Assembly: GCA_046328995.1 (NCBI GenBank)
Contig: JAXLVN010000001.1
Span: 1,302,001 to 1,366,000, forward strand
Direction: 5' to 3'
DNA length: 64,000 nt
From: JADJXV01 sp046328995
GTDB taxonomy: Bacteria; Bacteroidota; Ignavibacteria; Kapaibacteriales; UBA961
Shown here: positions 34,363 through 42,810 of the stretch, piece after piece
Layout: each line of letters begins with the position of its first letter
How positions within the stretch are numbered: position 1 is the first letter of the stretch
Program-made: the position numbers and the translations under genes
Notes under the pieces: model-generated
What the model saw: the letters and a program-made list of their open reading frames with translations, nothing else
Databases searched by the model: none
What the model was told of the DNA's origin: nothing

Positions 34363-35307
34363 TTACCCGATTGTACGAAGAATTACGAGCAATGAACCGA
34401 TCGAAATCGTAAGCCACAGGAGGACGGCAAGAACAAGTGGTCGGAATCCGACTGCAGCAATTGCAGACCGCGTCAGCCCGGTTCCGATGAGAAAAAGCGT
34501 GAGCGTAAGTCCTTTTTTAGCAATCATTCCCACTATTTCAGCCGCCGGACGGATGCCGGAGAATACTGTGCTGACGGTCATTGCTGCCACATACCACAGG
34601 ATAAAATACGGTATCGCAATTTTTTTGCCCGATGACTTATAGGCAATTGCTGTCATAAACGACACCGGAATGATCCATAAGGCTCGTTCTAATTTAATCG
34701 TTGTGGCAACATGCAATGCCTGCTGACCATACTGCTGTGCAGCGCCTACGACCGAACTCGTATCATGGATTGCAAAAGCAGCCCACCAACCGAACTGCGT
34801 CTCTGACAGATGCATACCATGACCGAGCGATGGGAATATAAACAGCGCAACTGCATTGAGAATAAACACTATACCGAGAGCGACGGACATTTCGTGTTCC
34901 TTGGCTTCGATAATCGGCGACACAGCAGCGATCGCACTACCACCACAGATTGCTGTTCCCACAGAGATCAACAAGCCTGTTTTTTTCGACATCGAGAGCA
35001 GCTTTCCGAGGAGCAATCCGAGAAGAATAGTGCAACTGATCGACGCTACGGTAAACACGATAGCCGACTCTCCTGCAGCTGCCGCATCATAAAGATTAAT
35101 GCCGAAGCCGAGTCCGACAATCGAGACCTGCAGGAGAAGCTTGGTGACTTTCGAAACATGCTTTCCGAATGGGTTACCAATCACCTGCGAGGCAATTATA
35201 CCGAGTAACAGAGCAAACGGACTACTGATAAAGGGCATCAGGCAGAGTGCTGCGGCGGCAACGAAGACTATTTTTCGCGTTGTGATTGTACCTACAGGTA
35301 GAGTCAT
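34363..35307 (-). CDS. YeiH-family putative sulfate exporter
   Basis: A 314-residue membrane protein of the YeiH/COG2855 family (PF03601-like), described as putative sulfate exporters. About nine to ten hydrophobic helices are visible. The typical GNPFGKHVSKVTKLLLQVSIVGLGFGI near residue 45, GTAICGGSAIAAVSPII near residue 117 and FAIHDTSSVVGAA near residue 190 are present. It begins far from the porin gene (320 bases of repeats) but is followed by a TsdA-like cytochrome gene 86 bases later. Its probable role is exporting sulfite, sulfate or another sulfur anion made by the neighbouring enzymes, which is inferred. Confidence 0.88.
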   Translation of the reverse strand: MTLPVGTITTRKIVFVAAAALCLMPFISSPFALLLGIIASQVIGNPFGKHVSKVTKLLLQVSIVGLGFGINLYDAAAAGESAIVFTVASISCTILLGLLLGKLLSMSKKTGLLISVGTAICGGSAIAAVSPIIEAKEHEMSVALGIVFILNAVALFIFPSLGHGMHLSETQFGWWAAFAIHDTSSVVGAAQQYGQQALHVATTIKLERALWIIPVSFMTAIAYKSSGKKIAIPYFILWYVAAMTVSTVFSGIRPAAEIVGMIAKKGLTLTLFLIGTGLTRSAIAAVGFRPLVLAVLLWLTISIGSLLVILRTIG

Positions 35308-35357
35308 TGTTTTTCTAAAAAACGTGAGTTCGGGATAATATCAGCGACTGCATTCGA

Positions 35358-35540
35358 GAAGCCCAACGGGCTTCAATTTCAATAGCCCCGCATGAAATGC
35401 GAGGGGCATAGACGCGTAATTTCTACCCCCCCAAGGGGTTTAATCACGTCCATACCGTCATTAAACCCCGTTGGGGTTTGTAGGGAAACACTGCATTGCT
35501 CCACCGATTTCGTCGGTGGTTATTGAAGTTCATCCCTTTC
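35358..35540. repeat. Tract of short palindromic repeats
   Basis: Five short hairpins sit in a row: GAAGCCC-AAC-GGGCTTC (35358-35374), GCCCCGCAT-GAA-ATGCGAGGGGC (35385-35407), TAAACCCC-GTT-GGGGTTT (35462-35480), CCACCGA-x-TCGGTGG (35502-35518) and CATCCCT-TTC-AGGGATG near 35533. No gene is seen in 35308-35629. Confidence 0.75.
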
Positions 35541-35629
35541 AGGGATGGAGTATGGTACTGTATAGCATACTTCGTTCTAACTTGCTTATATTCTTGAATT
35601 GTATTATAGATAGATATCCTTTGCTCACG

Positions 35630-37009
35630 TTAAAACGTAAAATTCGTCACCACATTAATATTCGCCATCCGCACGCGATTAATTATATATTTATCTTGAT
35701 TATAGCTTTCGCCGAGGAGACCTTTGTAGGTCGTAAGGAGCTGCATGTCGAGTCCCTGCAACGCACCCGTAAACTTATATCGAATATCAACATTACACTG
35801 ATTATACGACGGCAGACCGTATTTATTCAGCCGATAATCGCGTACATCGGGCATGGAGTAATGACCGTAGGAGAGTTCGGCAGTAAACCCTTTGAATATT
35901 TCGTGTTGGAGCGCGCAATTCATGGCATTGACATTACCGGCGCCTTCGTTGCGTTCGCGGAGCATGAACGTAAAAAACACATCCCGTCCCCATTCCCGGG
36001 GAAAAAGCCATCTCCCGTCGCCGGTGATACGGGTATAATTAACAAGAAATCGCCATCCCGGCGCGCTATAGCCGAGCCGCGAGCTGATGGAGAACGCACG
36101 CGCATGCGGGTCCATGTATGTTTTTTTAGGGTCTGCATTCCCACCGTCCCCTACTGCTGTCTCGCCGGTTATTTGCAGTGCCATAAGGAGTTTATGCCGG
36201 TTTGACGAGAGCTCGATATCGGCATTTGCCTGCACGAGTGCGCAATTGAGCAATCGATCGGCGTGATAATCCCAGACCTGCACCTTGACCTCATTGCTCA
36301 CGGCGAGTGTATATCCGAGATATGCGATCCATTTACTGTCAATATTCTGCGGATAGAGGGCTTTTGTGCCGTCGGTGTTGATGGCAGCGGGGTTGATGCC
36401 GACACTCCTGCCGACGGAATACCAGCCGTCGGTGCTTCGCGGGGAAATTTGGGTGATAACACCTGCATCGATTGTCGATGACGAGGAATTCCAATGAACG
36501 ACGAGTCCCTCGATGAGCGTGGGACTCAGGCGACCGTCCTGTGGATTCAGAATAGGCGTGCGCGCACCCTGCTTGCCAAGAATGACCGTAAGTTCCGGAG
36601 TAGAATATTTGAGATATAAATTTTCTAATCTCATGAGATAGCTGCTCGTTATATCCTGCAGATCAAAAAGTCCGATTTCATATCTGTTCGGTGCGCCGGT
36701 TGCTTTATCGGGAGTCGTGAGGTCGGACGAAGCGATATTATACATAAAAAACCCGCTTATTCCTACCTGTAGATTATAGATGGAGGCCGATTCGTAGCCG
36801 ATACCGAACCCCAAGCCATTGGCATAATAATCGGTAAGTCCGGCGGCATTATCGGTAGCCATGAAGAGGTTTCGCACTCTGCCGGTGGCTTTACCGCGCT
36901 GCATAACTGACAGCAAACTCGTGGAGTCTGCGCCTGCAAGCACCTTATTTTCCTGAGAAAAAGCAGGAAGCTGAAGAAACATGAACAAAAAAAGGAGCAA
37001 TCGTTTCAT
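35630..37009 (-). CDS. Outer-membrane porin-like beta-barrel protein (459 aa)
   Basis: A secreted outer-membrane protein with signal peptide MKRLLLFLFMFLQLPAFSQ (1-19). The mature chain shows alternating strands with aromatic girdle residues and ends in Asn-Phe-Thr-Phe, the C-terminal phenylalanine recognised by BamA. It resembles OprD-type porins in its size of about 440 residues and pattern, but I do not claim family membership. Its start ATG overlaps the last four bases of the upstream TsdA-like gene (ATGA overlap), so translation is coupled and the two proteins probably work together. It may admit thiosulfate or another small anion, or support an outer-membrane electron route. Confidence 0.87.
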   Translation of the reverse strand: MKRLLLFLFMFLQLPAFSQENKVLAGADSTSLLSVMQRGKATGRVRNLFMATDNAAGLTDYYANGLGFGIGYESASIYNLQVGISGFFMYNIASSDLTTPDKATGAPNRYEIGLFDLQDITSSYLMRLENLYLKYSTPELTVILGKQGARTPILNPQDGRLSPTLIEGLVVHWNSSSSTIDAGVITQISPRSTDGWYSVGRSVGINPAAINTDGTKALYPQNIDSKWIAYLGYTLAVSNEVKVQVWDYHADRLLNCALVQANADIELSSNRHKLLMALQITGETAVGDGGNADPKKTYMDPHARAFSISSRLGYSAPGWRFLVNYTRITGDGRWLFPREWGRDVFFTFMLRERNEGAGNVNAMNCALQHEIFKGFTAELSYGHYSMPDVRDYRLNKYGLPSYNQCNVDIRYKFTGALQGLDMQLLTTYKGLLGESYNQDKYIINRVRMANINVVTNFTF

Positions 37010-38037
37010 TTGTTGGGCGGGCGTGTTTGTTGTTCTTGCCTTTTGGCTACAATCGGAGCAAACGGACCAAATTTATGCTGACGTTCCGAGAAGCCGTCGG
37101 CGTATGGTCCGAACGGATAATCCACCGGCTTGCGTGTGCTGTCGCGAAAGTCAGGACGGGTATCCATTGTTGGACGGGGGTTACTATTGACAAACGCTGC
37201 CACATCCCAGGATTCTTCATTTGTCAGTTGGGGCAATTCCTTGGTCGCGCCAAGTGGCATATTATTCTTGACATACCCGGCAAAGCGTGAGAGTCGATAG
37301 AGACCGGCACCGACGGAATAGCTGCTCTTGCCCCACAGCGGCGGATAGAGGTAGGATGCGGGATTTCCGGGCATTTTGAGCCCTTGGCCATTGTTTTGAT
37401 GGCAGACTGCACATTTACTGTTAAATATCTTCTTCCCTGTGAGTGGATTAGCTGCGCGGCTCAGATACGGAATATCCTCAATACCCGCACCGACCGGCTT
37501 TACCCCTTTGGGCACTCCCTGCCCGAGCCATTGTATATAGGCAAGAATTGCCCGCATTTCGCGGCTGTTGGTGTCGAGGAGGAGTCCGTTCAAGCTGCGT
37601 ACAAAGCAGTCATTGACCCGCTTGGCAATCGACTCGACGGTGCCGGAGCGTTCTCTGAATTTCGGGTACATGGAGAAGACAGCCGAATAATTATTCCCCC
37701 AGGGGCGCGTGCCGGCATCAAGATGACAATTCTGACAATTCATGCCATTGGAAGTATGCCCGAGAATCCCCATCGGGCCAAAATACTCGGCTGTATGTGC
37801 AATTAACTCACGGCCATAGAGAATTTCGGCACCTAATCCCAAGGAATCAACGAGCGTAATATCGGGCGCACTCCACACCGAATCCGGAGAAAACCACCAT
37901 TCGTTTTTTGGGGAATCAGCTCCCGACCGCAGAGATTGTACATTCCCGAAACCTACCAGAATTCCTACACTTACAATTCCTGCTAACGGAATAATCCATC
38001 GCCGGAATCTATGGGGCGCTCTGTCACTGCTTCTCAT
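37006..38037 (-). CDS. TsdA-like dihaem cytochrome c (second paralogue)
   Basis: A 343-residue protein with an uncleaved N-terminal anchor (about residues 14-31). Haem motifs are C101-x2-C104-H105 (CQNCH) and C209-x2-C212-H213 (CAVCH). Cys144 in RVNDCFVRSLNG is at the place of the catalytic haem-ligating cysteine of TsdA. The C-terminal YPFGPYADGFSERQHKFGPFAPI is the signature TsdA tail. It is closer to classic TsdA than the paralogue at 33284. It opens a minus-strand cluster with the porin (overlap of four bases), then YeiH-family and the second cytochrome. Activity would be periplasmic thiosulfate dehydrogenation or tetrathionate reduction. Confidence 0.9.
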   Translation of the reverse strand: MRSSDRAPHRFRRWIIPLAGIVSVGILVGFGNVQSLRSGADSPKNEWWFSPDSVWSAPDITLVDSLGLGAEILYGRELIAHTAEYFGPMGILGHTSNGMNCQNCHLDAGTRPWGNNYSAVFSMYPKFRERSGTVESIAKRVNDCFVRSLNGLLLDTNSREMRAILAYIQWLGQGVPKGVKPVGAGIEDIPYLSRAANPLTGKKIFNSKCAVCHQNNGQGLKMPGNPASYLYPPLWGKSSYSVGAGLYRLSRFAGYVKNNMPLGATKELPQLTNEESWDVAAFVNSNPRPTMDTRPDFRDSTRKPVDYPFGPYADGFSERQHKFGPFAPIVAKRQEQQTRPPNK

Positions 38038-38093
38038 CGTGAGAATTGATTTTGTTGGATCGTTGGAACTTGTTGTGGAACATAGAATTTTGC

Positions 38094-38158
38094 CGTAGGG
38101 GCGAATCGCATTCGCCCAAGTCGTGCTAGGGTTTGGGCGAATTCAATTCGCCCCTACG
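38094..38158. repeat. Near-perfect 24-base inverted repeat (GTAGGGGCGAAT family, copy 2)
   Basis: Arms 38094-38117 and 38135-38158 differ at two positions. The loop AAGTCGTGCTAGGGTTT is related to that of the 3740-3803 copy. It sits between the TsdA gene start and the OmpA gene, two genes on the same strand. Confidence 0.9.
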
Positions 38159-38196
38159 TTCGGTTAATTACCAAACCACAGCATTGTCATAGCATC

Positions 38197-40149
38197 TTAT
38201 TTTTTCAATCGAATACGCATACTTCGATTGAGGAATCGACCTTCGGGAGTATTTTCCGGGAATTTATCGGTCTCTGTTTCGGTGGCAATTTTGAATTTAT
38301 CACCGGACAAAGAGCGTATATAATCCTCGGTCACCTTCGCACGTTTTTGGGATAATTGCTGATTCCCGGTGCCCGACCCAAGCGCGTCGGTGCTGCCATA
38401 GACAGTGATCGATGTACCGGCAGGAAGCGGCTCAATCATCTGCTTGAGCAGGTCTTTATTGGACTGTGAGAGATCACTGCTGTTGTAGTCAAATCTCAAT
38501 ATTGCTTTAAAATTATCGAGATTGAGCTCGACTTGCTTATTCGTAAGCGTAGCCACCTCAATCGTTTTGCTTGCTTTTGCCGACAATGACCGTGTTGTAG
38601 CATCAGCCGTGAACGTAAACTCTTTCTGAGCACTCGAAATACGACATTTGAGCGGCAAGGTCATCGTTGGCACTATATTCTCCGTCACCGGCTTTTCGAG
38701 GCAATTACTCGAGATGACCACAGTTTCAGTCGGCGGAATATTCCGGGCATCGACGGTTGCCGAAGCAATACCATTGACCTCAGAGTATTGATTACGACTT
38801 ACATATTCCTGCAAGGGTGCGTTCTGCACGAGAATATCGACACGACGATTTTCCACACGACCTTCGGGGAAGTCCTGATTCGACGGATTCCGCGGCATGA
38901 TGGCACTCTTACCGGTGATTCTTCCCTGCTCGACACCGAGACCAATGAGCGCCTTTTTCACAGCTTCCATCCGCGCATTTGCGAGGTCGATGCCTTGAGG
39001 TTCGTCCTCCGTACCACTCGTTGCACCTTCGAGTACAATCGTTGCTTTCGGGTTATTACGAACAATTTTCGCGATTTGCGTGAGAATTTGCTTGTGATTT
39101 TCGACCGGATTCACGTTCGGCGTTTTTTGCAGATCTGCCGGTTGTGTGTCATATTTTTCAGGAATGTCGGCTGATTGCTTCTGAAAAAACACTGCATTGA
39201 CAAGCGGAGGCGATGACAGAAGTTCATTACCGGAATGCACTTCGCCGCGGATATCAGTGATTTGCAGCGCGAGCACCGGTTTTGGCGGCGGCGGCGGCGG
39301 CGGTGGTGGTGGTGGTGGTGGTGGCGGTGGCGCGGGAGTAGTATCTACTTTCGGCGGCAGCACGCTGAACCGAAGACCGAGCTCGATACGGGCGCCGAGA
39401 AGTTTCCACGTGGCGTCCGAGACGATATTGGAGAAATTATAATCCACTAAAACCTGCTGCGTAAAGAAGGTATTAGCGCCGATTTTGAGCATATTCTCAA
39501 GACCTGCACTGAGTCCGAAACCAATTGATTTTGTAGCTATTTGCCCTGCTGCTATTTGTCGGATTTGGGAATTATTGTTGACAAAGACGGCGCCTTCCGG
39601 GGCGAGGATGGTCTCATCTTGGATAAACGAACCCGATATTGGGATCGCGATACGGACTGCACCGACAGCACGAAGGGGGCCATTGAGAAGGTTCGGCACG
39701 ACCACCGTTCGCAGCTCGGGCTGAATCTCGACATAGCCGAGGGTAGCATGGATGGCATTTTCCGTGGAAATTGTCGTCGTGGTCTTCGTCGTAGGGTCAA
39801 ATGACGTAAAGCTGCCCGGTACCGTCAGCTTACCGCTGCGATCGGTGTAGCCGACACCGAGACCGAGGTAGCTCGATGTCGAGAGTGGAATTTCACCGAA
39901 TAAAAATCCGGTAACACCCGAACCGCTCCCCTTTTCAAAGAGTCCGCAGTCGGTGGTTCCCTGAAAACTTTTAAAACTCGACGAGAAGGAATTAAATGCG
40001 AATCCGACTTTAGGGTGTATGGCGAATTTCTCGGATGCAAGGGGCTCCATCTGTGCAACTGCCGTATAGCAAGCAGCTTGTAGCAGCAAGACACCTGCGC
40101 TCAGCACTGCAACCCATCTATTATTAGGAAAGGAGGACCAATATTTCAT
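38197..40149 (-). CDS. OmpA-family protein with N-terminal barrel and two OmpA-like domains
   Basis: A 650-residue outer-membrane protein; the start ATG gives MKYWSSFPNNRW, and two in-frame TTG codons just upstream are unlikely starts. After a signal peptide (about 1-32), a barrel of about 240 residues follows. A linker contains 16 consecutive prolines encoded by a GGC/GGT-type trinucleotide run at 39284-39331. Two peptidoglycan-binding OmpA-like domains follow, each with the NxxLSxxRAxxVxxxL-type pattern: the first about residues 355-460, with ENRRVDI, and the second about 545-650, with LSQKRAKV and FLNRSMRIRL. The two OmpA domains are unusual. A TAnnTTTG element at 40191-40184 lies 35 bases before the start. 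Confidence 0.9.
   Translation of the reverse strand: MKYWSSFPNNRWVAVLSAGVLLLQAACYTAVAQMEPLASEKFAIHPKVGFAFNSFSSSFKSFQGTTDCGLFEKGSGSGVTGFLFGEIPLSTSSYLGLGVGYTDRSGKLTVPGSFTSFDPTTKTTTTISTENAIHATLGYVEIQPELRTVVVPNLLNGPLRAVGAVRIAIPISGSFIQDETILAPEGAVFVNNNSQIRQIAAGQIATKSIGFGLSAGLENMLKIGANTFFTQQVLVDYNFSNIVSDATWKLLGARIELGLRFSVLPPKVDTTPAPPPPPPPPPPPPPPPPKPVLALQITDIRGEVHSGNELLSSPPLVNAVFFQKQSADIPEKYDTQPADLQKTPNVNPVENHKQILTQIAKIVRNNPKATIVLEGATSGTEDEPQGIDLANARMEAVKKALIGLGVEQGRITGKSAIMPRNPSNQDFPEGRVENRRVDILVQNAPLQEYVSRNQYSEVNGIASATVDARNIPPTETVVISSNCLEKPVTENIVPTMTLPLKCRISSAQKEFTFTADATTRSLSAKASKTIEVATLTNKQVELNLDNFKAILRFDYNSSDLSQSNKDLLKQMIEPLPAGTSITVYGSTDALGSGTGNQQLSQKRAKVTEDYIRSLSGDKFKIATETETDKFPENTPEGRFLNRSMRIRLKK
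39284..39331. repeat. Trinucleotide microsatellite encoding 16 prolines
   Basis: Sixteen contiguous GGC/GGT units on the plus strand (CCG/CCA-type proline codons on the minus strand) lie in the OmpA gene linker. Slippage by whole codons would change linker length without frameshift. Confidence 0.95.
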
Positions 40150-40183
40150 CAACAATCTTTCGTTGTAATAAGTACATACATTA

Positions 40184-40191
40184 CAAATTTA
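40184..40191 (-). promoter_or_regulatory. Candidate promoter -7 element TAAATTTG for the OmpA gene
   Basis: On the minus strand TAAATTTG (TAnnTTTG) is 35 bases upstream of the OmpA-gene ATG. No ideal TTG is at the -33 position. Confidence 0.4.
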
Positions 40192-40293
40192 CAAGTTTCC
40201 GTTTGACCGAAACTCAATTTTTTTACAATTTGCATTCTAATACACGAATTTCTTGCCATTAGAAAAATTTGCTCACGGTATATGGAGAATGCG

Positions 40294-42777
40294 ATGGTTT
40301 TCTTATTAATACTTGTTTGCTTGATACTCTCAGTAATTGCACTGGTTGTTTCCTTTTCTACGGCAGGAAAGCTCACCGATAAAATCTTCGAACTCGAGAA
40401 AGAAATTGTAAAACTACGTGAACAAATCCGGGCGTTTCGAGAGCGTAATACTTCGACGCATGCCTCTCAAGTACTTGATGATCTACAGGATTCATCATCA
40501 AAAGTCGAACAGAAGCCCGGCACTCAAAACGCTGACATACCTCGCCACTCTCCTGCAATACGTAACACTGAAATAAGCATACCTCCTCCTCCACTTTATA
40601 CTTCAGACCTGTTTCAAGAGCCCTCCAACGGTAATTTGGCAGAGTCTTCGGGTCACTCATCCTCCTCTACCGCCGATCAACAGAAAAAATCCCCACCAAA
40701 AGTCGAATACACACCACCTAAAAAGCGCACAAGCAGCGAACTCGAAGCACTCATCGGCGGGAAATTATTAAACCGGATCGGCGCACTTGCGATGATTATC
40801 GCGGTAGGATTTTTCCTGAAGTATGCCTTTGATAATAATTGGATTAACGAATGGACGCGCGTGTCGATGGGCGCTGCATTTGGCACCGGTATGCTGCTTT
40901 TGGCGAATTATTTCCACCGTAAGGAGCTCACGGTGTTCGCTCAGGGTTTGGTCGGTGTGGGAGTGTCGAGTTTGTATTTATCAGTCTATGCTGCGTATAA
41001 TTTTTATCAGCTCATGCCGCAGCTTCCGGCATTTGGACTGATGATGGGAATCACGGTAATTGCTTTCCTCCAAGCTCTTAAATATGATTCCCTTGCAGCG
41101 GCTGTCATGGCGACGGCGGGTGGTTTTTTGACGCCGCTACTCCTGCCGACGGCGCATCCGAATGAAGTGGGACTCTTTACGTATATGGCGCTGTTGTATG
41201 TGGGAATTTTGATACTTGTCGTGGCGAAAGAACGCTGGGTACTCATCGAGCAATTAGCTCGCATTGCCACGTATCTTATTTACTTTTCATGGTTTCAGGA
41301 ATACTACCAACAGAGCGACATGGCGCTGACACTTTTTCATTTGACACTCTTTTGGACACTGTTTTTTGGTGGTGAATTTTATAAATTATTCACCCAAAAG
41401 CTCAATAATCGCATATGGCTGACCGTGGGATCGGTGATGAATGCACTCGCATTTTTTATCGGGCTCATGATGATTATCGACGGACCCTATCACGAGCATT
41501 CCGGATGGGTGACCTTTACTCTCGGACTCGTGTATTTTGGCGCGTATCAGATACTTCGCTTGCAAGGTAAGACCGATAAACGCCTGGAAATTCATTACCT
41601 TCTCTCGGCAATTGTTCTGTTGATACTTTCTACCGGATTGCAATTCAAGCAGTATGACTTAGTGGCGCATTGGTCGATTCAGGCCGGTGTACTCGTCTGG
41701 TGCGGTGTGCGGTGGCGCATGCGGTTTGTGACGCTTGCTGCCCTCGTGCTGTATTTCTTCACGGTGATTCAGCTCATGAGCTGCACGACGTTTCCGACAT
41801 ACGATTATACCTCGATGTATAGATTTGTCTTGAATGATCGCAGTCTTGGACTCTGGCTCTTTATTCTTTCGTGTTTCAGTGCATCGCTCGATATCAGGAA
41901 GTCGGAGGATTCCCCGTTTAAACAGTTCTCGCTGTATCTCCTTACGTACGGTTGGATTGCGCTTGTATTTACCTGGCTTACGGTGGAGACGAACGATTTT
42001 TTCGGGATGTATATCAATTATAACAATGCCGTTGAGGTCTGGACCCGGGCACATTACCGGCTCGAAATGGCGTTCGGATATGTATGGTCAAGCTACGGGC
42101 TGCTGCTCTTTGCAGGTGCAGTCCTGCGTCGTAGCCGGATGGTCCTGCAGGCGAGCATGATTGTCACGGCTGTCGGTAGTATTGCTGCCTGTCTCAATAG
42201 CGCAATGTACAAGCCGATTCTTGATTTTGTACCGGTGGTTAATATTCGGGCAGGACTCTTGTGTTTTGTGACTGTAGTAGTGGCAGTGCAGCTATCTATT
42301 CTCACGAAGCAGGATTTGATTCCGCCGTTTCTTCGTAATCTCTATGGCATTGCCTTATTGGTAGTTGTGTTTGAAATTCTGAGTGTCGAGACATTCAGTT
42401 ACTACGAGTATCAGATTATTGAATTCGGTACTCGGACGGGTGCGCGGTATTATGATTCGACGTATATGATAGCGCTCAACAACACCCGGCAACTCATGCT
42501 GTCGGTCGTGTGGCTCATGTATTCAATCGTGATGATGATACTCGGCTTCTGGCGTAAGCATCGTGGACTTCGTCTCGCATCGATTACACTTTCGGGGATA
42601 GTGATTCTTAAAGTCTTTATATTTGACCTGCATTTCCTGACGTTGATTAATCGGATTATTTCTTTTTTCGGCTTGGGTGTAATTTTGCTGTTAACTTCGT
42701 ATATTTACCAAAGATATAAGCATATTTTACTCTCAAACGAATCGGCTCAAGGGGATCTACATCAGCCGACAGAATAG
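40294..42777 (+). CDS. DUF2339 multi-pass membrane protein
   Basis: An 827-residue protein with an N-terminal membrane segment, a coiled coil (Glu/Lys/Leu rich, residues about 28-50), a low-complexity Ser/Pro region (about 50-145) and then 20 or more hydrophobic segments. ELEALIGGKLLNRIGALAMI opens the DUF2339 domain, the region conserved in this membrane family. The start is set at the fifth Met of the longer frame because GGAG lies before it at 40284-40287. DUF2339 proteins have no known reaction; some are near cell-envelope genes. It is divergent from the OmpA gene. Confidence 0.85.
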   Translation: MVFLLILVCLILSVIALVVSFSTAGKLTDKIFELEKEIVKLREQIRAFRERNTSTHASQVLDDLQDSSSKVEQKPGTQNADIPRHSPAIRNTEISIPPPPLYTSDLFQEPSNGNLAESSGHSSSSTADQQKKSPPKVEYTPPKKRTSSELEALIGGKLLNRIGALAMIIAVGFFLKYAFDNNWINEWTRVSMGAAFGTGMLLLANYFHRKELTVFAQGLVGVGVSSLYLSVYAAYNFYQLMPQLPAFGLMMGITVIAFLQALKYDSLAAAVMATAGGFLTPLLLPTAHPNEVGLFTYMALLYVGILILVVAKERWVLIEQLARIATYLIYFSWFQEYYQQSDMALTLFHLTLFWTLFFGGEFYKLFTQKLNNRIWLTVGSVMNALAFFIGLMMIIDGPYHEHSGWVTFTLGLVYFGAYQILRLQGKTDKRLEIHYLLSAIVLLILSTGLQFKQYDLVAHWSIQAGVLVWCGVRWRMRFVTLAALVLYFFTVIQLMSCTTFPTYDYTSMYRFVLNDRSLGLWLFILSCFSASLDIRKSEDSPFKQFSLYLLTYGWIALVFTWLTVETNDFFGMYINYNNAVEVWTRAHYRLEMAFGYVWSSYGLLLFAGAVLRRSRMVLQASMIVTAVGSIAACLNSAMYKPILDFVPVVNIRAGLLCFVTVVVAVQLSILTKQDLIPPFLRNLYGIALLVVVFEILSVETFSYYEYQIIEFGTRTGARYYDSTYMIALNNTRQLMLSVVWLMYSIVMMILGFWRKHRGLRLASITLSGIVILKVFIFDLHFLTLINRIISFFGLGVILLLTSYIYQRYKHILLSNESAQGDLHQPTE

Positions 42778-42810
42778 CTTCTCATCCCTTTCAATTATTG
42801 TCTAACGTTC

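Noticed and set aside
33284..38037. Porin-cytochrome extracellular electron conduit
   Set aside because: Only dihaem cytochromes are present; a conduit would need multihaem chains. The TsdA signatures explain the cytochromes better.
39197..39442. Gly-rich frame opposite the OmpA gene
   Set aside because: It is the antisense image of the poly-proline tract.
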